Assembly: GCA_963921195.1 (NCBI GenBank) | Contig: OY992537.1 | Location: 59,358,313 to 59,422,312, forward strand | Direction: 5' to 3' | Length of the DNA stretch: 64,000 nucleotides | DNA from: Pegoplata infirma | Taxonomy: Eukaryota > Arthropoda > Insecta > Diptera > Anthomyiidae | Shown here: positions 1-10,912 of the stretch, piece after piece | Numbering within the stretch: the stretch's first letter is position 1 | Layout: each line of letters opens with the position of its first letter | The notes under the pieces: model-generated | Databases searched by the model: none | What the model was told of the DNA's origin: nothing | What the model saw: only the letters and a program-made list of their open reading frames with translations | Program-made: the position numbers and the translations under genes

Positions 1-340
1 GAGAGATATCGGTTCAGCGGTTCAAAAGTTATGAACGAACATGTAAGGACACCTCGAAAATTTTTGGTACGTTGCACATAACCTAAAAATAAAAAATTCT
101 TTATTTCGGCTGCTGGTTGACATATACATATACAAGTACAGACCGAGTTTTTCCAAAAAAGTAAAAATTTTTCGATATTTTTTTTCACCAAAAATTTTTT
201 CCCACGGATTTTTTTTTTTTTTTAATTAATTTTTTTTTACAAAATTTGTTTACAAAATTTTTCCCCACAAAATTTATTTTGCTCAAATAAAGTTTTTTCC
301 AATAACCTTTTTTTACATTGTGGAGAGTATGAATTAGGCC
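1..340 (+). repeat. Truncated Helentron/INE-like dispersed repeat (3' part)
   Basis: The first ~120 bases (cggttcagcggttcaaaagt through ttcggctgctggttgacat) recur almost unchanged near 26135-26260, 33310-33430, 42790-42910 and, in part, 43990-44060. An inverted piece lies near 19680-19810. The segment is followed by T-rich sequence, as in the other copies. The family resembles the non-autonomous Helentron (INE-1/DINE-1-like) repeats of flies, with guccgtctgtctg-type cores and an end rich in ttcggc..gccgaa; that assignment is tentative. Confidence 0.5.
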
Positions 341-558
341 TTACAATCGGGATAGGTTTTTCTGAATCCCGGGAATTGGGATGGAGGAAAAGTTTTCGGG
401 ATTCTGATTTCGACATATCGGAATTTTCAGTGGATTTTGAATTCCGGGATTCACGGGATTTTTTTTTTTTAAATTTTCGGGATTTTTTGGCACTTCAAAT
501 TCACACATTCGCAAAAATTTGCGAAGTTCTGTTGAAGTTGTGAACTTCGATAGAGCAA

Positions 559-1287
559 CCCAGCAAAACTTTGGTAATGGGTGGTGATTATATAACACAT
601 TACCAGGTAATGTATATATCTTATTTGTAGCATTATTTTATGATGTCTTACCAAACATTTGTTCCACAACGTATTATTTTAAAGTGAAAAATAATACATT
701 ACTAATAATTAGCTACGTAATGCATGATTATTGGAAAAAATGTATTTCATATTTATTATTTCTAAACATTAAATCATGGATGACTTATATTTGGTTACAT
801 TATGTATTATTTCAAAGTTTGAAATAATGCATTATTTATAATTGAATACATAATGCATTACAATAACATAAAAAATAAATATTTTATAAAAAAATGCATA
901 AGTTTAAACTAGAGATGGATTCACGACAGAAATTTGTTAATGACACACACTCACCCAGGAGTATATTTTATCTCGCTTACAATCACGTGAGTAAATTTAA
1001 TACAAAATTACTTTTTCACTACTCGTAACACCTTATATATTACGTTCTGGTATGCTATATTATATACCTTACTCGTAACCTATAAAATATCATATATTTT
1101 ACACCTTACTCGTATTCTTTGTTATAAATTTATGACTTATTTTATACCTTACTGGTATTCTTTGTGATAATGTATATGCATTACTTTTAGTCTCATCGCC
1201 TGTTAAAATCATCAATGCTGCAATATATAAAATAAGAGATCTTATACCTTATTTTATACCTTATATGGTAAGGTAAGTTTTGCTGGG
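559..1287. mobile_element. TIR element, CCCAGCAAAACTT ends, 2-bp duplication aa
   Basis: The left end cccagcaaaactt at 559 is mirrored by aagttttgctggg ending at 1287. Both sides are flanked by aa (557-558 and 1288-1289). The 729-bp interior is AT-rich, with recurring ttatacctta / cattacca-like motifs and no coding capacity. It belongs with the other CCCAG-ended elements of the window by its termini and flank pattern. It is non-autonomous and its superfamily is uncertain. Confidence 0.6.
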
Positions 1288-1566
1288 AAATCCATAGACA
1301 GCAGTCATTCAGGCAAGAACTGCAGGTGCAGAGTCCTTCTGTGAAGGAAATCGGTTATCTTTCTTACTTTTTGTCGTGCCTCATCCTTATCAAGTTTTTG
1401 TCGTAGAATCTTTTTACAAGCCCGGTTTTTTCAACACGTGGATATTTTTCAGAGGGTTTATCCACTTACCAGCATCATACGTTTTCTTTTAGTTTGTTTC
1501 TAGGAACATTATTTCAGAAAATATAATAAGTACCAAAAGGTTGGTCAAGAGCAAATTTTTTCAGTA

Positions 1567-1698
1567 CCCGTGTAAAAATCCGAGATCTAATTAGATCTCG
1601 ATTTTAGCCATTTCAGATATAGTTATATGCAAGCAGATACGATCATATATGAATAGATGTAAATAGATCAATTAGGATCTAATCCATTTTCACACGGG
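1567..1698. mobile_element. 132-bp palindromic MITE with TA duplication
   Basis: The ends CCCGTGTAAAAATC and its inverted counterpart (attttcacacggg) face each other across a short palindromic core that includes a gagatctaattagatctc palindrome. TA occurs on both sides (1565-1566 and 1699-1700), which fits a Tc1/mariner-type MITE. It resembles the 137-bp element at 57016-57152 in length, TA flanks and the CCC..CACAC style of its ends. Confidence 0.6.
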
Positions 1699-1989
1699 TA
1701 GTTAAAAACTGCGGCCCACACTATGTTGTTTTGGGTAAAACAATCCGAAATATTTTGAAAATACTCGGCTTCTGTTAAACCGAATATTCGGCTAAAACTT
1801 GCGCTTTAAAACTCTACTTCGGTGAGACACACAAAATTTGTTTGTTGAATTGAAACAACCACCAGAGTTTAGTTTAGCACTTTTTTTTTATTTCGCTCCT
1901 CAGAAAGCTTATTGAAATGGAAATTTTTTTGCTAATGCTGTGCTTGTAGTATTGTTGTTATTTTATCCTTGTCGATTTTGGAATCATGG

Positions 1990-3220
1990 AGAGCACAAAC
2001 ATATTATATTACACACACTTTAGTGTTGTACTTAGTATACTAATGGTATGTGGTTATTTGTTTGTTTGTATTGTGAAATTGTTAAACTTGAAAATCCTTA
2101 GTGGTTTTTTAACTCAAACCGGCATTTTATCATCATCATTATTAAATGCATTATTTGACGAAAGAATTTGATTATCGAGTTCAATATGTATTTTTTGTTG
2201 TTGTTATCGTATTTGTTTTAAGCTCAATATCAATTAGATTGGACAGATGTATGCAAAAAATAGTGGGTGTTTATAAGTCAAAATTCTAATATAAAACAGG
2301 CACTTCATTTATAATTCGTTGAACAATTTAAAAAAATTTCAACTTATGGTCCTTCGAACCGTATTTTAAAATGATTAAAAGGTAAAGTCGGTCATGAGGG
2401 AAAACTTTCCTTATTGAAGAAATGTAACAACCTCGGGAAAACCTCATAAATATTACAATAAATTTATTTGCAACCCTACGTCTCAAAAAAATATTTACAA
2501 AAAAATGGATTATGATGATATTTAAGAGGTTTTACAGAGGCTGTTTTATTTCTTCAATGGCACTTTTTCCCCCCTATTATTCGATTTGCCTTTTTTCATT
2601 TAAAATACGGTTCGAAGGACCATATCTTCAAATTTGTTAAACTGAAAATCTTTATATTATAATTTTATATTTTAATAAGTTTTCCTTAAAAAAGCCACGA
2701 AGAGTTCTTTGTCTCTAAAAATATCGCAGGATTTTTTTGTTTTATAGAGCGCTTTTTTTAATTTCAGTATAATTTTATATGTCGAATATGGAAGATTTTT
2801 TTGATGACTGTGATTTTTTTTGATTGCAAAAGTTTTAGTTTTTCATATTTTAAATTCTAAAATTTATAAAAAATTTCGCCAGAAGTAAACTTGAGCCCCA
2901 AACAGTTTCTTTCAAAGGACATTTTTATTTCTACACTTTATAAATAAAATTGTGCATTCAATGGAAAACCAATTTGTCTAGAATTTTAAAATATTTGTTA
3001 TTGTATAAAATTTGTTTTCTTGCTAAACTTTATTTGCAAAACATATCACATATTTAGTTGATGCTGAATGAACATTTCCCAAGTGTTTCAATGTCCTGGA
3101 AGAAAATAAAGTTGTTTAAATAACAAAAACCAACAATTTCATGCATTTAACTTTTTGTAGCTTATGAAAAATTTCATATAAACTTTTATTATGAATTCTA
3201 GCAAAATTTTAAATTTTAAA
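1990..3220. other. AT-rich stretch without recognised feature
   Basis: No coding exon or complete repeat was recognised. The only structure is an inverted pair around tggtccttcgaaccgtattt (about 2347) and its reverse near 2605-2625, which bounds roughly 280 bp and could be an old MITE. Confidence 0.3.
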
Positions 3221-3225
3221 TAAAG

Positions 3226-3895
3226 TAACTGACTAATGATTGACTGACAGATGACTGACTGATGACTAACTGCTTACTGACTGATGACTGACTGAAGACT
3301 GACCGATGACAGACTGACTGATGAATGACTGACTGATTACTGACTGATGACTGACTGAAGACTGACTGTAGACTGACCGATGACTGACTGATGAATGACT
3401 GATGTTTAACTGACTGATGACTGACTGATGACTGACTGATGACTGACTGATGACTGACTGATGACTGACTGATGACTGACTGATGACTGACTGATGACTG
3501 ACTGATGACTGACTGATGACTGATTGATTACTGATTAATGTCTGACTGATAACTGACTGATGACTGACTGACTCACGATAACTGACTGATGATTGACTGA
3601 TGACTGACTGACTGATGACTGTCAAATGACCGACTGTCTAATGACTGCCTGATGACTGACCGACTGATGACTGTGAAATGACTGACTGATGACTGACTGA
3701 CTGATGATTGGCTGACGACTGACTGATGACTGACTGATGGCTGACTGATGACTGACTAATGACTGACTGATGACTGACTGATGATTGGCTGAGGACTGAC
3801 TGATGACTGACTGATGGCTGACTGATAGCTGACTGATGGCTGACATATGACTGACTGATCACTGACTGATCACTGACTGATGACTGACAAATGTA
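3226..3895. repeat. Minisatellite, 11-bp unit TGACTGACTGA
   Basis: About sixty imperfect copies of an 11-bp unit (tgactgactga / gactgatgact). Because 11 is not a multiple of 3, three units make 11 codons. Long Ser/His/Gln-rich readings (SHQSVISQSSV) therefore appear on the minus strand. They are a by-product of the repeat, not a protein. A second, more degraded block of the same repeat lies at 4302-4592, after the first copy of a duplicated flanking module. Confidence 0.9.
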
Positions 3896-5015
3896 GGTTC
3901 ACCTCTCGGAATATGGAAAATCTGAAATTCTGGTAAAAAAGTGTACTTCATCCCAGTTGGATGCTGCTGATACTGCTGACTCTCCACAATTGGTGACATC
4001 TTAACAAATTTTAAATATGTAAATAAAAAAAAAATTTTTTCCAAATGTCCCCAATGACATGTGACCAAGTATTTTTTTTTTGCATTGCAATTGATTCTAG
4101 AATTTATTTTGTGGTAATCACAACAAAATTTTCAATGTAATATAATTTTTCAAAAAAAAAAATACTTGCTCAAAAAAACGAATGCTTTTGGGACAATTTC
4201 AAACAAAAGCTATTGATTCTGGAATGTTAAGTAGAACCGATTGCAGGATAATGTAATGAATTCTGGTACCATTGTTTAGAAAGGAAAATTTTGCTGGAAT
4301 GATAACTGGCTGACTGACTGACTTAACGATAACTGACGGATGACTGACATATGACTGACCGACTGATGCCTAACTAATGACTGACTGAATCAATGACTTA
4401 CTGACTGAATAAATGACTGAATCAATGACTTAATGACTGACTGACTAACTCACAGACTGATGATTGACTGTCTTTCTTTCTGACTGACTAACTGACTGAC
4501 TGACTCAATGACTGACTCAGTGACTCAATGACTGACGTACTCAATGACTGACTCAATGACTGATGATTGACTGATGACTGACTGACTAATCACCTGAAGC
4601 TGGAGACTTTAAATTTGGAATGTAGGTTCACCTCTAGGAATATAGAAAATCTGAAATTCTGGTAAAAAAGTGTACTTCATCCCAGTTGGCAAAATAAAAT
4701 CACCGCTGACATACTGCTGACTCTCCCTTTATGAAATTGGTGACATCTTCATTCAATTTTTCTAAATATCCCTAATGACATGTTAGCAGTTGGTCAGCAG
4801 TAGCCCACCAGTATCGGTTACAACAAACAAGCGTTTCCACGAGAGTCGGATCTTTGAAAAGCCGAAACGACTTGGAGAGTCATCTCCGACCAACTGACTG
4901 ACTAACCTCCATCCCTCAACTCAAACCCCTGAACCTAGAGACTTTAAATTTGGAATGTAGATTTACCTCTCGGAATATGGAAAATCTGAAATACTGGTAA
5001 AAAAGTGTACTTCAT
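3888..5015. repeat. Three tandem copies of a module containing a CCCAGTTGG element end
   Basis: A segment beginning atgtaggttcacctct and running through gtgtacttcatcccagttgg occurs near 3892, 4620 and 4957. Each copy ends in the left terminus of the CCCAGTTGG MITE. The first two carry truncated MITE sequence and the third is followed by the complete element at 5016-5295. Sharing of the flank shows segmental duplication rather than three independent insertions. Confidence 0.7.
4302..4592. repeat. Second block of the TGACTGACTGA minisatellite, degraded
   Basis: Runs of gactgactga mixed with aatgactgactcaatga variants. It shares the unit of the block at 3226-3895. It is separated from that block by the first copy of the atgtaggttcacctct module and AT-rich DNA, suggesting that array and module were duplicated together. 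Confidence 0.75.
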
Positions 5016-5295
5016 CCCAGTTGGAAAAATAAAATCACCGCTGACATACTGCTGACTCTCCCTTTATGAAATTGGTGACATCTTCATACAATTTTTCTAA
5101 ATGTCCCAATGACATGTCAGCAGTTGGTCAGCCGTGCCCACCAGTATCGGTTACCACCAACAATTCGTTTAAACATCCGCTGATCAACTGCTGACATGTT
5201 ATTGGGTACATTTTAAAAAATAATATGAAGATGTCAGCGATTTTATAAAGGGAGAGTCAGCAGTATGTCAGGGGTGATTTTTTTTGCCGACTGGG
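5016..5295. mobile_element. 280-bp CCCAGTTGG/CGACTGGG foldback MITE, 2-bp duplication at
   Basis: The left arm (cccagttgg, then ctgacatactgctgactctc) is mirrored by the right arm (gagagtcagcagtatgtcag, then gccgactggg). The two arms together make up most of the element. AT flanks both ends (5014-5015 and 5296-5297). A second complete copy of this family is at 24439-24719 with different flanks. Confidence 0.7.
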
Positions 5296-5299
5296 ATTA

Positions 5300-5800
5300 C
5301 TTTTCATACTTCCTAAAATAATTGTTCTAAAAACTTGAAATAAAGGAAAAAAATTAAAAAAACTTTTGCAGAAAAGTACTTTTTGGAAATTCGGCTTTTA
5401 GTTGGGTAAAAAAGTGTACCTACCTTAAAAATTATTTTTATTTCCTAAAATAATGGTCCATAAAAATCTTAAATTTGGAGTAGGACTCTCTAGAGGAAAA
5501 AAACATTCCCATACAAAGTACTTTTTGAAAAATCCGATTCTAATAGGGCAAAACGGTAAAAAGTGTACTGTGGTACTTATTTTAAATTTCTGAAATAATG
5601 ATCTAAAGACTTGAAATTTTATATGTAGGATCTTCCAGCAATAAAAGACATTCTAAAAAACTAATGGGGTAAAAAAAAGTACATTTAAAAAATTCCGAAA
5701 ATCCGGGCAAAAGGGTAAAAAATTGCATTTTGGTACTTTTTCTATCTCCTGAAATAATAAAAAAAAAGAGTTCCGATTCTAAGAGGATAAAAAGGAGGTA
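5300..5800. repeat. Diverged tandem repeats of about 110-150 bp
   Basis: Versions of the phrases gtaaaaaagtgtac, cctaaaataatggtc and cttgaaat..gga recur near 5325, 5405-5460, 5550-5600 and 5710-5760. They resemble the start of the flanking module near 3930-3950. This is an old tandem array with no coding potential. Confidence 0.4.
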
Positions 5801-6177
5801 AAAAATTATACTTAACACGCTTACTTGTTTTTTCCATAAAAATATTTTTTTTCGAATGTGGATAAAAAAAATTTACACTCGAAAAAAATTTTACACTCAA
5901 AAAAAAAAAAAAAATAGTAATTGTTTTATTTAAAAAATGACAAAAAAAAGTTTTTTATTCAAAATAAAATATTTCTAATAAAAACTGTTCACGTTGGAAA
6001 ATGTATTATCCTTTAAAAACGCAATTGTGGAGGATATTCATATATTCAGCCAAGTCTAATGTAACTTTTCTACTTGCTTTTTTTTAATATTGAAATTTTT
6101 CCTACAACAAATTTTGCGTAAAATAAACCTGATACTAATATTCTCCTTTTTTTCAATTTTTTCCCCTATCATTTCAG

Positions 6178-7027
6178 ATTTCATCTTTATCATCAAGTTG
6201 AGTTGAAACTACAAAGACAAAAAAAAAATACGATTCCTGTCAAATCAATCGCTATTTGCTTGATTTAAGAAGTAATGAATTATTAAAAGAATCAACAAAT
6301 TTGACATTGTCGTTAAAGAGCAACACGTATTGTGGATGGTTGGTCCTTTATTAAAATTGAAAAATCAAACCTACCTCACAAAACAAAAAAAAAAAAAAAA
6401 CAAAAAATAAAAATAAAAAAATTTCCAACCCGACTAGTCCAGTCAAGCAAACATCACTCAGTCAACCGGCCAAAGCAACCATCTGTATACAAAATTTTTT
6501 AGAGTTTTATTTTTTCTGTTGTTCCTTTTTATTTTGTATGATTAACGTTATGACTTGAAGGCCAGACACATTATTCAACCAACCAATTTTTTTTATTTTT
6601 TGTTTTTCAAGCATTAAATCTCTCGTAAAGATATACTACAAAATCAAAAATAATACAAAAAAAAAGATATCCAGTGATTTCAATATACAACAGCTTTTCT
6701 TTTCCACATCTTTGGGTTGTGTTTTTTTGGACATTTGCCAGAGAAAAGTTAAAAAAAAAAAACTACCATAAGGAAAACTAGTTTTAGTTTTGCCTTCAAA
6801 AATAATATCGCAGCATCAAGCCAAAAAATAAAAAAAATAAAAAACTAAAATCTACTGTTAAAAATTTGTAACATTAAAAACTCATTTTCACAAATAGAGA
6901 AAATACATTTTCCTCCCTGTTGTGTCAGCTGGCCGTCCGTCCGTTGGTCGGTCTTCGTCACCATCTCTCTTCACTTTCTTCCACCAACTCATCATTACGT
7001 GTTTTAAAACAAATTTTAGTTTTTGCA
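6178..7027 (+). other. Probable 5' UTR of Chk1, possibly beginning at a splice acceptor
   Basis: The sequence just upstream of the Chk1 start codon carries a good acceptor-like site. A pyrimidine-rich tract from about 6145 ends in atttcag at 6171-6177. This would allow a non-coding first exon further upstream to join an exon that runs through to the donor at 7183. The interval is A-rich and has no recognisable repeat. No core promoter or donor could be identified with confidence, so the transcription start is unknown. This is inference from splice-site appearance only. Confidence 0.35.
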
Positions 7028-7182
7028 ATGTCCGCCTCAATATTGGCATTGTCGTCCTCTAATGGTAACGAAAATAACTCTATCACCAACAACAATGGTA
7101 ATCCCACAAATGCTAGTAATAATCGTGAATTTGTTGAAGGTTGGACACTGGCACAAACATTAGGCGAAGGTGCTTATGGAGA
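7028..7182 (+). CDS. grp: Chk1 checkpoint kinase, coding exon 1
   Basis: This exon encodes residues 1-51 plus two bases of codon 52 of the Ser/Thr checkpoint kinase Chk1 (grapes in Drosophila), which halts the cell cycle when DNA is damaged or unreplicated by phosphorylating Cdc25-type targets. The ATG at 7028 is the first ATG in this frame; the frame is open upstream to about 6920 but has no earlier ATG. Residues 1-32 are a low-complexity Asn/Ser-rich leader. The conserved kinase start REFVEGWTLAQTLGEGAYG follows, with the glycine-rich loop at residues 46-51. The exon ends at a strong donor (GA|gtaagt, 7183). The reading phase (2 bases left over) matches the exon at 11663 exactly and restores Glu-Val. 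Confidence is high because the match to the fly Chk1 N-terminus is almost continuous. Confidence 0.95.
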
Positions 7183-7608
7183 GTAAGTATTAGATTTATT
7201 TATTAATGTTATTAGTTTATGATTAAGACATTTTTTTTGTAGAGTCTAGATCTTAAAATATCGTAAAACGATTCTTAATTTACACGAATCATTTCGTTAA
7301 ATGTACAAAACCTTCATTATTTCTCACTACGGCAGAAAATTTGGTAAAAGATTTTCTCAGTTCATAAAATTTTTCCACAATTTAGTAAAATTTTACTAAA
7401 AGTTTAGGAAAACTAAAGTTTATACACTTATAAATAGTTCAATTTGGCACTTCCTAATATGTAGAAGAAATTCTTTTGTATTCAACAAATCTATGAAAAC
7501 TATCTTTATTTTTAAGGCTGACTTTTTTTTAAAACTGTTTTCATATAAATTTTGTTCAAAAATTCAGTTTTATAATGTACTCCAAATTAGTTCATCATAT
7601 TTATCTTA

Positions 7609-7800
7609 TTATACCCTACACCACTCTGTGGTGTAAAGTATATAATCAGTTTGTGCTGATGTTTCTAACTACCTGAAATATTGGTCCAATCCCACCTTTA
7701 AATATACCGATCGACTCAGAATCACTTTTTGAGTCGATTTAGACTTAATTGTGCAATACGGGTCGAGATTTTTAATCGAGTTGTCTGACAATATTAAAGA
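7609..7800 (+). repeat. Dispersed TATACCCTACACC repeat, 5' part
   Basis: Begins with the hairpin ataccctacaccactctgtggtgta and continues with gtgctgatgtttctaactac and a ccgatcgactcagaatcact block. Related copies lie at 9444-9870 and at 12240-12480, and inverted copies end near 18575 and 19580. The plan (terminal hairpin, then a gene-free AT-rich body) resembles fly Helentron/INE-like repeats; the assignment is tentative. Confidence 0.5.
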
Positions 7801-8186
7801 GGGCATAAATTTAAAAATTTTATTTTAGTGACATCTCAAAAACTAAATATGACTCAACAAAAGTAAGAGCATTTTCAAAATCAGCATATCCAACATACCT
7901 AAAATCGTCATTCACTTTTTGGATGTAAGACTAGTGTTGGTATATGTGGACTCAAAAACATGCCAAAAATAGCCTATTTTCAAAGTTTCCTCAGGCTATA
8001 TCTCGAAAACTAGAGCTGATGTACAAAAACGATAGCCAGATTTGAAATCAGCGTACCCAATTACCCAAAACTAGTTTTCAGAACCCGGGCAAAAAAAAAG
8101 CGTTGCCCTGTGTAATCGTTCCAAATTTCGAAAAAAATTGGACCAGTTCTACTTATAGTCGGTATTACACTCGCAAATAGCCCACA

Positions 8187-9385
8187 TTAGACTGGCATTT
8201 TTTTCAACTTTCGATTTTCCCAAGTGTCCGGGCAAATTTTTATTGTCCAAGGTCTAAAACTTATGTGGTACAAATTTGAGGTCAATCGGATTAAATTAAC
8301 CCGTGGCGCCCGGCGGTCAAAGTTTTGGATTTTTGAAAAATTAAAAAAAAAAAAAAAAAATTTAATTTCTTTCGACAGATCATATTTGTTAATTTTGATG
8401 CGGTAAGCACGAATATCAAAAAAAAAATAAAATCGGTCGAACGGTTTTCGAGATATCGCCATTTGAAATTTGCAAAAAATGGCGGTTTTTTCCTACGTTC
8501 AAGAAATTTTTTAAAAAACATCACAATTTTTTCCCCTCGGCCATTTCATAGAGCTTAAGACAATCTTTCATTTAAATCTAATTTGAGCCAAATGCGATCA
8601 TTTTATCCCGTGGCGCCCTTCGGTCAAAGTTTTGGATTTTTGAAAAATTTCCACCAAAAAATATTAGATTTTTTAAAAATTAAAAAAAAAAAATGTTTTT
8701 GATCATAGAGTAAAAACAGTAAGAGCATTAATGGGTGAAAAACCTTTCCTTTTTCGAAATTTGATTTTTAGCCGTAAACTCTGATTATCTCGGGAGTGAA
8801 AACCAGAATACACACAAAAGGAAATCGAAGAAAAAAGGAAAAAAACGAATACATTCAAAAGGAATTGAAGAAAAAATGAAAAAAACGAATACATTCAAAA
8901 GGAACCGAGGAAAAAAAGATAAATAAACGAATACAATACGAAAAGGAACTACAGAAAAAAGTTTTCTTCCTTGAGATAATCGGAGTTCATAACAAGGTTT
9001 TCACAATTCTTTTTCTCATTAATCCTCTTACTATTTTTACTCTTTGTTTTGATACATTATTTTAATTAATTTTGGCATGCTGAAAACGAATGTCATAAAA
9101 TTTATTGAATCGGTCAAACGGTTTTCGAGATATCCCCATTTAAAATTTTCCAAAAAATGCCCAAAATGGTGGTTTTTTTCCTACGTTCAAGAAATTTTTT
9201 AAAAAACATCACAATTTTTTTTCCTCGGCCATTTCATAGAGCTTAAGACAATCTTTCATTTAAATCGAATTTGAGCCAAATCCGATCATTTTATCCCGTG
9301 GTCAAAGTTTTGGATTTTTGAAAAATTTCCACCAAAAATCCAAAACTTTGACCGAAGGGCGCCACGGGATAAAATGCATTTGCAA
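8187..9385. repeat. Foldback-family repeats (ACCCGTGGCGCCCGGCGGTC core)
   Basis: The segment starting agactggcattttttt at 8190 carries the core gtggcgcccggcggtcaaag at 8303 and related cores near 8613 and 9297. It ends in an inverted core (gaccgaagggcgccacggga) at about 9349-9370. It is a rearranged copy of the complete foldback at 27899-28827. Short ORFs on both strands here are mirror images of repeat DNA and not genes. Between about 8790 and 8960 there is a small tandem repeat (aaaaacgaatacattcaaaa). Confidence 0.6.
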
Positions 9386-9443
9386 CAAAAACTAGCATAT
9401 AGTATTATCTAATGGGTAATCATATGTAAGTCTGTTTTTAATT

Positions 9444-9870
9444 ATACCCTACACCACTCTGTGGTGCAGGGTATGAGTTTGTACTGATGTTTGTAACTAC
9501 CCGAAATATTGGTCCTAGACCCACATTCAAGTACACCGATCGACTCAGAATCACTTTTTGTCCGTCCATGTAAACCTAGTGCGAACGATACAGGTCGCAA
9601 TTTTCAACCGATTTGTCTGAAATTTAAAACTTAAGCTTCTTTTGGCCCACGTACGGACGCTATTAAAATTGAAAACAAACGGTCTATCCCAAGAAAATTT
9701 TTTGAAACAAATTTTGAAACAAGAAACAGAAAATTTTGCTGGGATGTTTTGACCTAGACAAACGTCCCCTTCAAATATGGGTCAAATGACCCTAACAACC
9801 GTATTTTAATAGGTTAATCAACTTTCCAAATTTTAAAGGAATCTTGTAGCTCCCATACAAACCACCCTCC
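9444..9870 (+). repeat. Dispersed TATACCCTACACC repeat, second copy
   Basis: Starts with ataccctacaccactctgtg, followed by tgtttgtaactacccgaaat and the ccgatcgactcagaatcact block. It then carries the fuller downstream portion with gtccccttcaaatatgggtc and cccgatattcacaaaaatct. The latter phrase recurs in the palindromic region (about 14810 and 16005), at 19170 and at 35350, linking these as pieces of one abundant family. Confidence 0.5.
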
Positions 9871-10084
9871 CGATATTCACAAAAATCTCTAAAATTTCAT
9901 GGAAATAGAAAATATTTTATTAAAATGTTGTTTCTGTGTATTTAACGAGTACTTTAATAACCCAATCAAATCTGATTATAATCACATCATTTTTGGACTT
10001 AGGCCCGATATTCACTTAAAGCGGTTTATTGGAAACAAATAGAAAGATTTGACAAAAGACAGACCCAATCGGTCCATGTTTTCA

Positions 10085-10912
10085 GAAAAGCCCAATTGAA
10101 ATTCAAAAAACCCAATTGAAATTCAGAAAACTCCAAGTGAAATTTAGAAAATCACAATTGAATTTCAGAAAATCCCAATTAAAATTCAGAAAACCACAAT
10201 TGAAATTCAGAAATCGTAATTGAAATTACGATTTGAAAATCAGAAAAGCCCAATTGAAATTCAGAAAACCCAATCAAAATTCAGAAAATGACAATTGAAA
10301 TTCAGAAAAGCACAATTGAAATTCATAAAAACCCAATTGAAATTTAGAAAAGCATAATTGAAATTTAGAAAACCCCAATTGAAATTGAGAAAAGCACAAT
10401 TGAAATTCAGAAAAGCCCAATTGGAATTCAGAAAATCACAATTGAAATTTAGAAAAGCATAATTGAAATTTAGAAAAGCCCAATTGAAATTCAGAAATAA
10501 GCAATTGAAATTTAGAAAACCCCAATCGTTTTCTGAATTTAAATTGGGCTTTTCTTAATTGCAATTGGGCTATTCTGAATTGCAATTGGGCTTTTCTGAA
10601 TTCCAATTAAGGTTTCTGAATTCCGATTTGGCTTATCTGAATTTCAATTACGATTTTTGAATTTCAATTGTGCTTTTCTCAATTTAAATAGAGTTTTTGT
10701 GTATTTCAATCGAGCTTTTCTGAATTTTAATTGGGCTTCTCTAAAATTCAATAGCGCTTTTCAGAATTTCAATTGGACTTTTCAATTTCAATTCTGATTT
10801 CTAAATTTCAAATTGGCTGAATTTCAATTCTGATTTCTGAATTTCAACTGGGCTGATTTTAAATTTTAGTTGTAATTTATGAATTACAATTGATCTTTTC
10901 TGAATTTAAATT
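10085..10912. repeat. Minisatellite of about 20-bp units that inverts at its midpoint
   Basis: From about 10085 to 10529 the unit is cccaattgaaattcagaaaa in one orientation (about 22 copies). From about 10530 to 10912 the same unit appears reverse-complemented (ttctgaatttcaattgggct). The array is therefore a large imperfect palindrome that could form hairpins. Copies vary by single bases. Confidence 0.85.

Noticed and set aside
1986..2171. 61-codon ORF with hydrophobic stretch (MESTNILYYTHFSVVLSI)
   Set aside because: AT-rich chance frame, no splice context, no similarity recognised.
3266..3862. Long Ser/His/Gln-rich open frames on the minus strand (SVSHQSVISQ repeats)
   Set aside because: They are the forced translation of an 11-bp tandem repeat, open in several frames at once, with no splice or start context.
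6920..7027. N-terminal extension of Chk1 upstream of the ATG at 7028
   Set aside because: The frame is open but begins at a non-ATG codon, has no ATG, and the extra residues have no counterpart in Chk1.
8187..8530. Short ORFs such as MAISRKPFDRF, also seen at 27851-28174 and mirrored at 28460-28726
   Set aside because: They recur only because a foldback repeat is present in several copies, they overlap on both strands, and they resemble no protein family.
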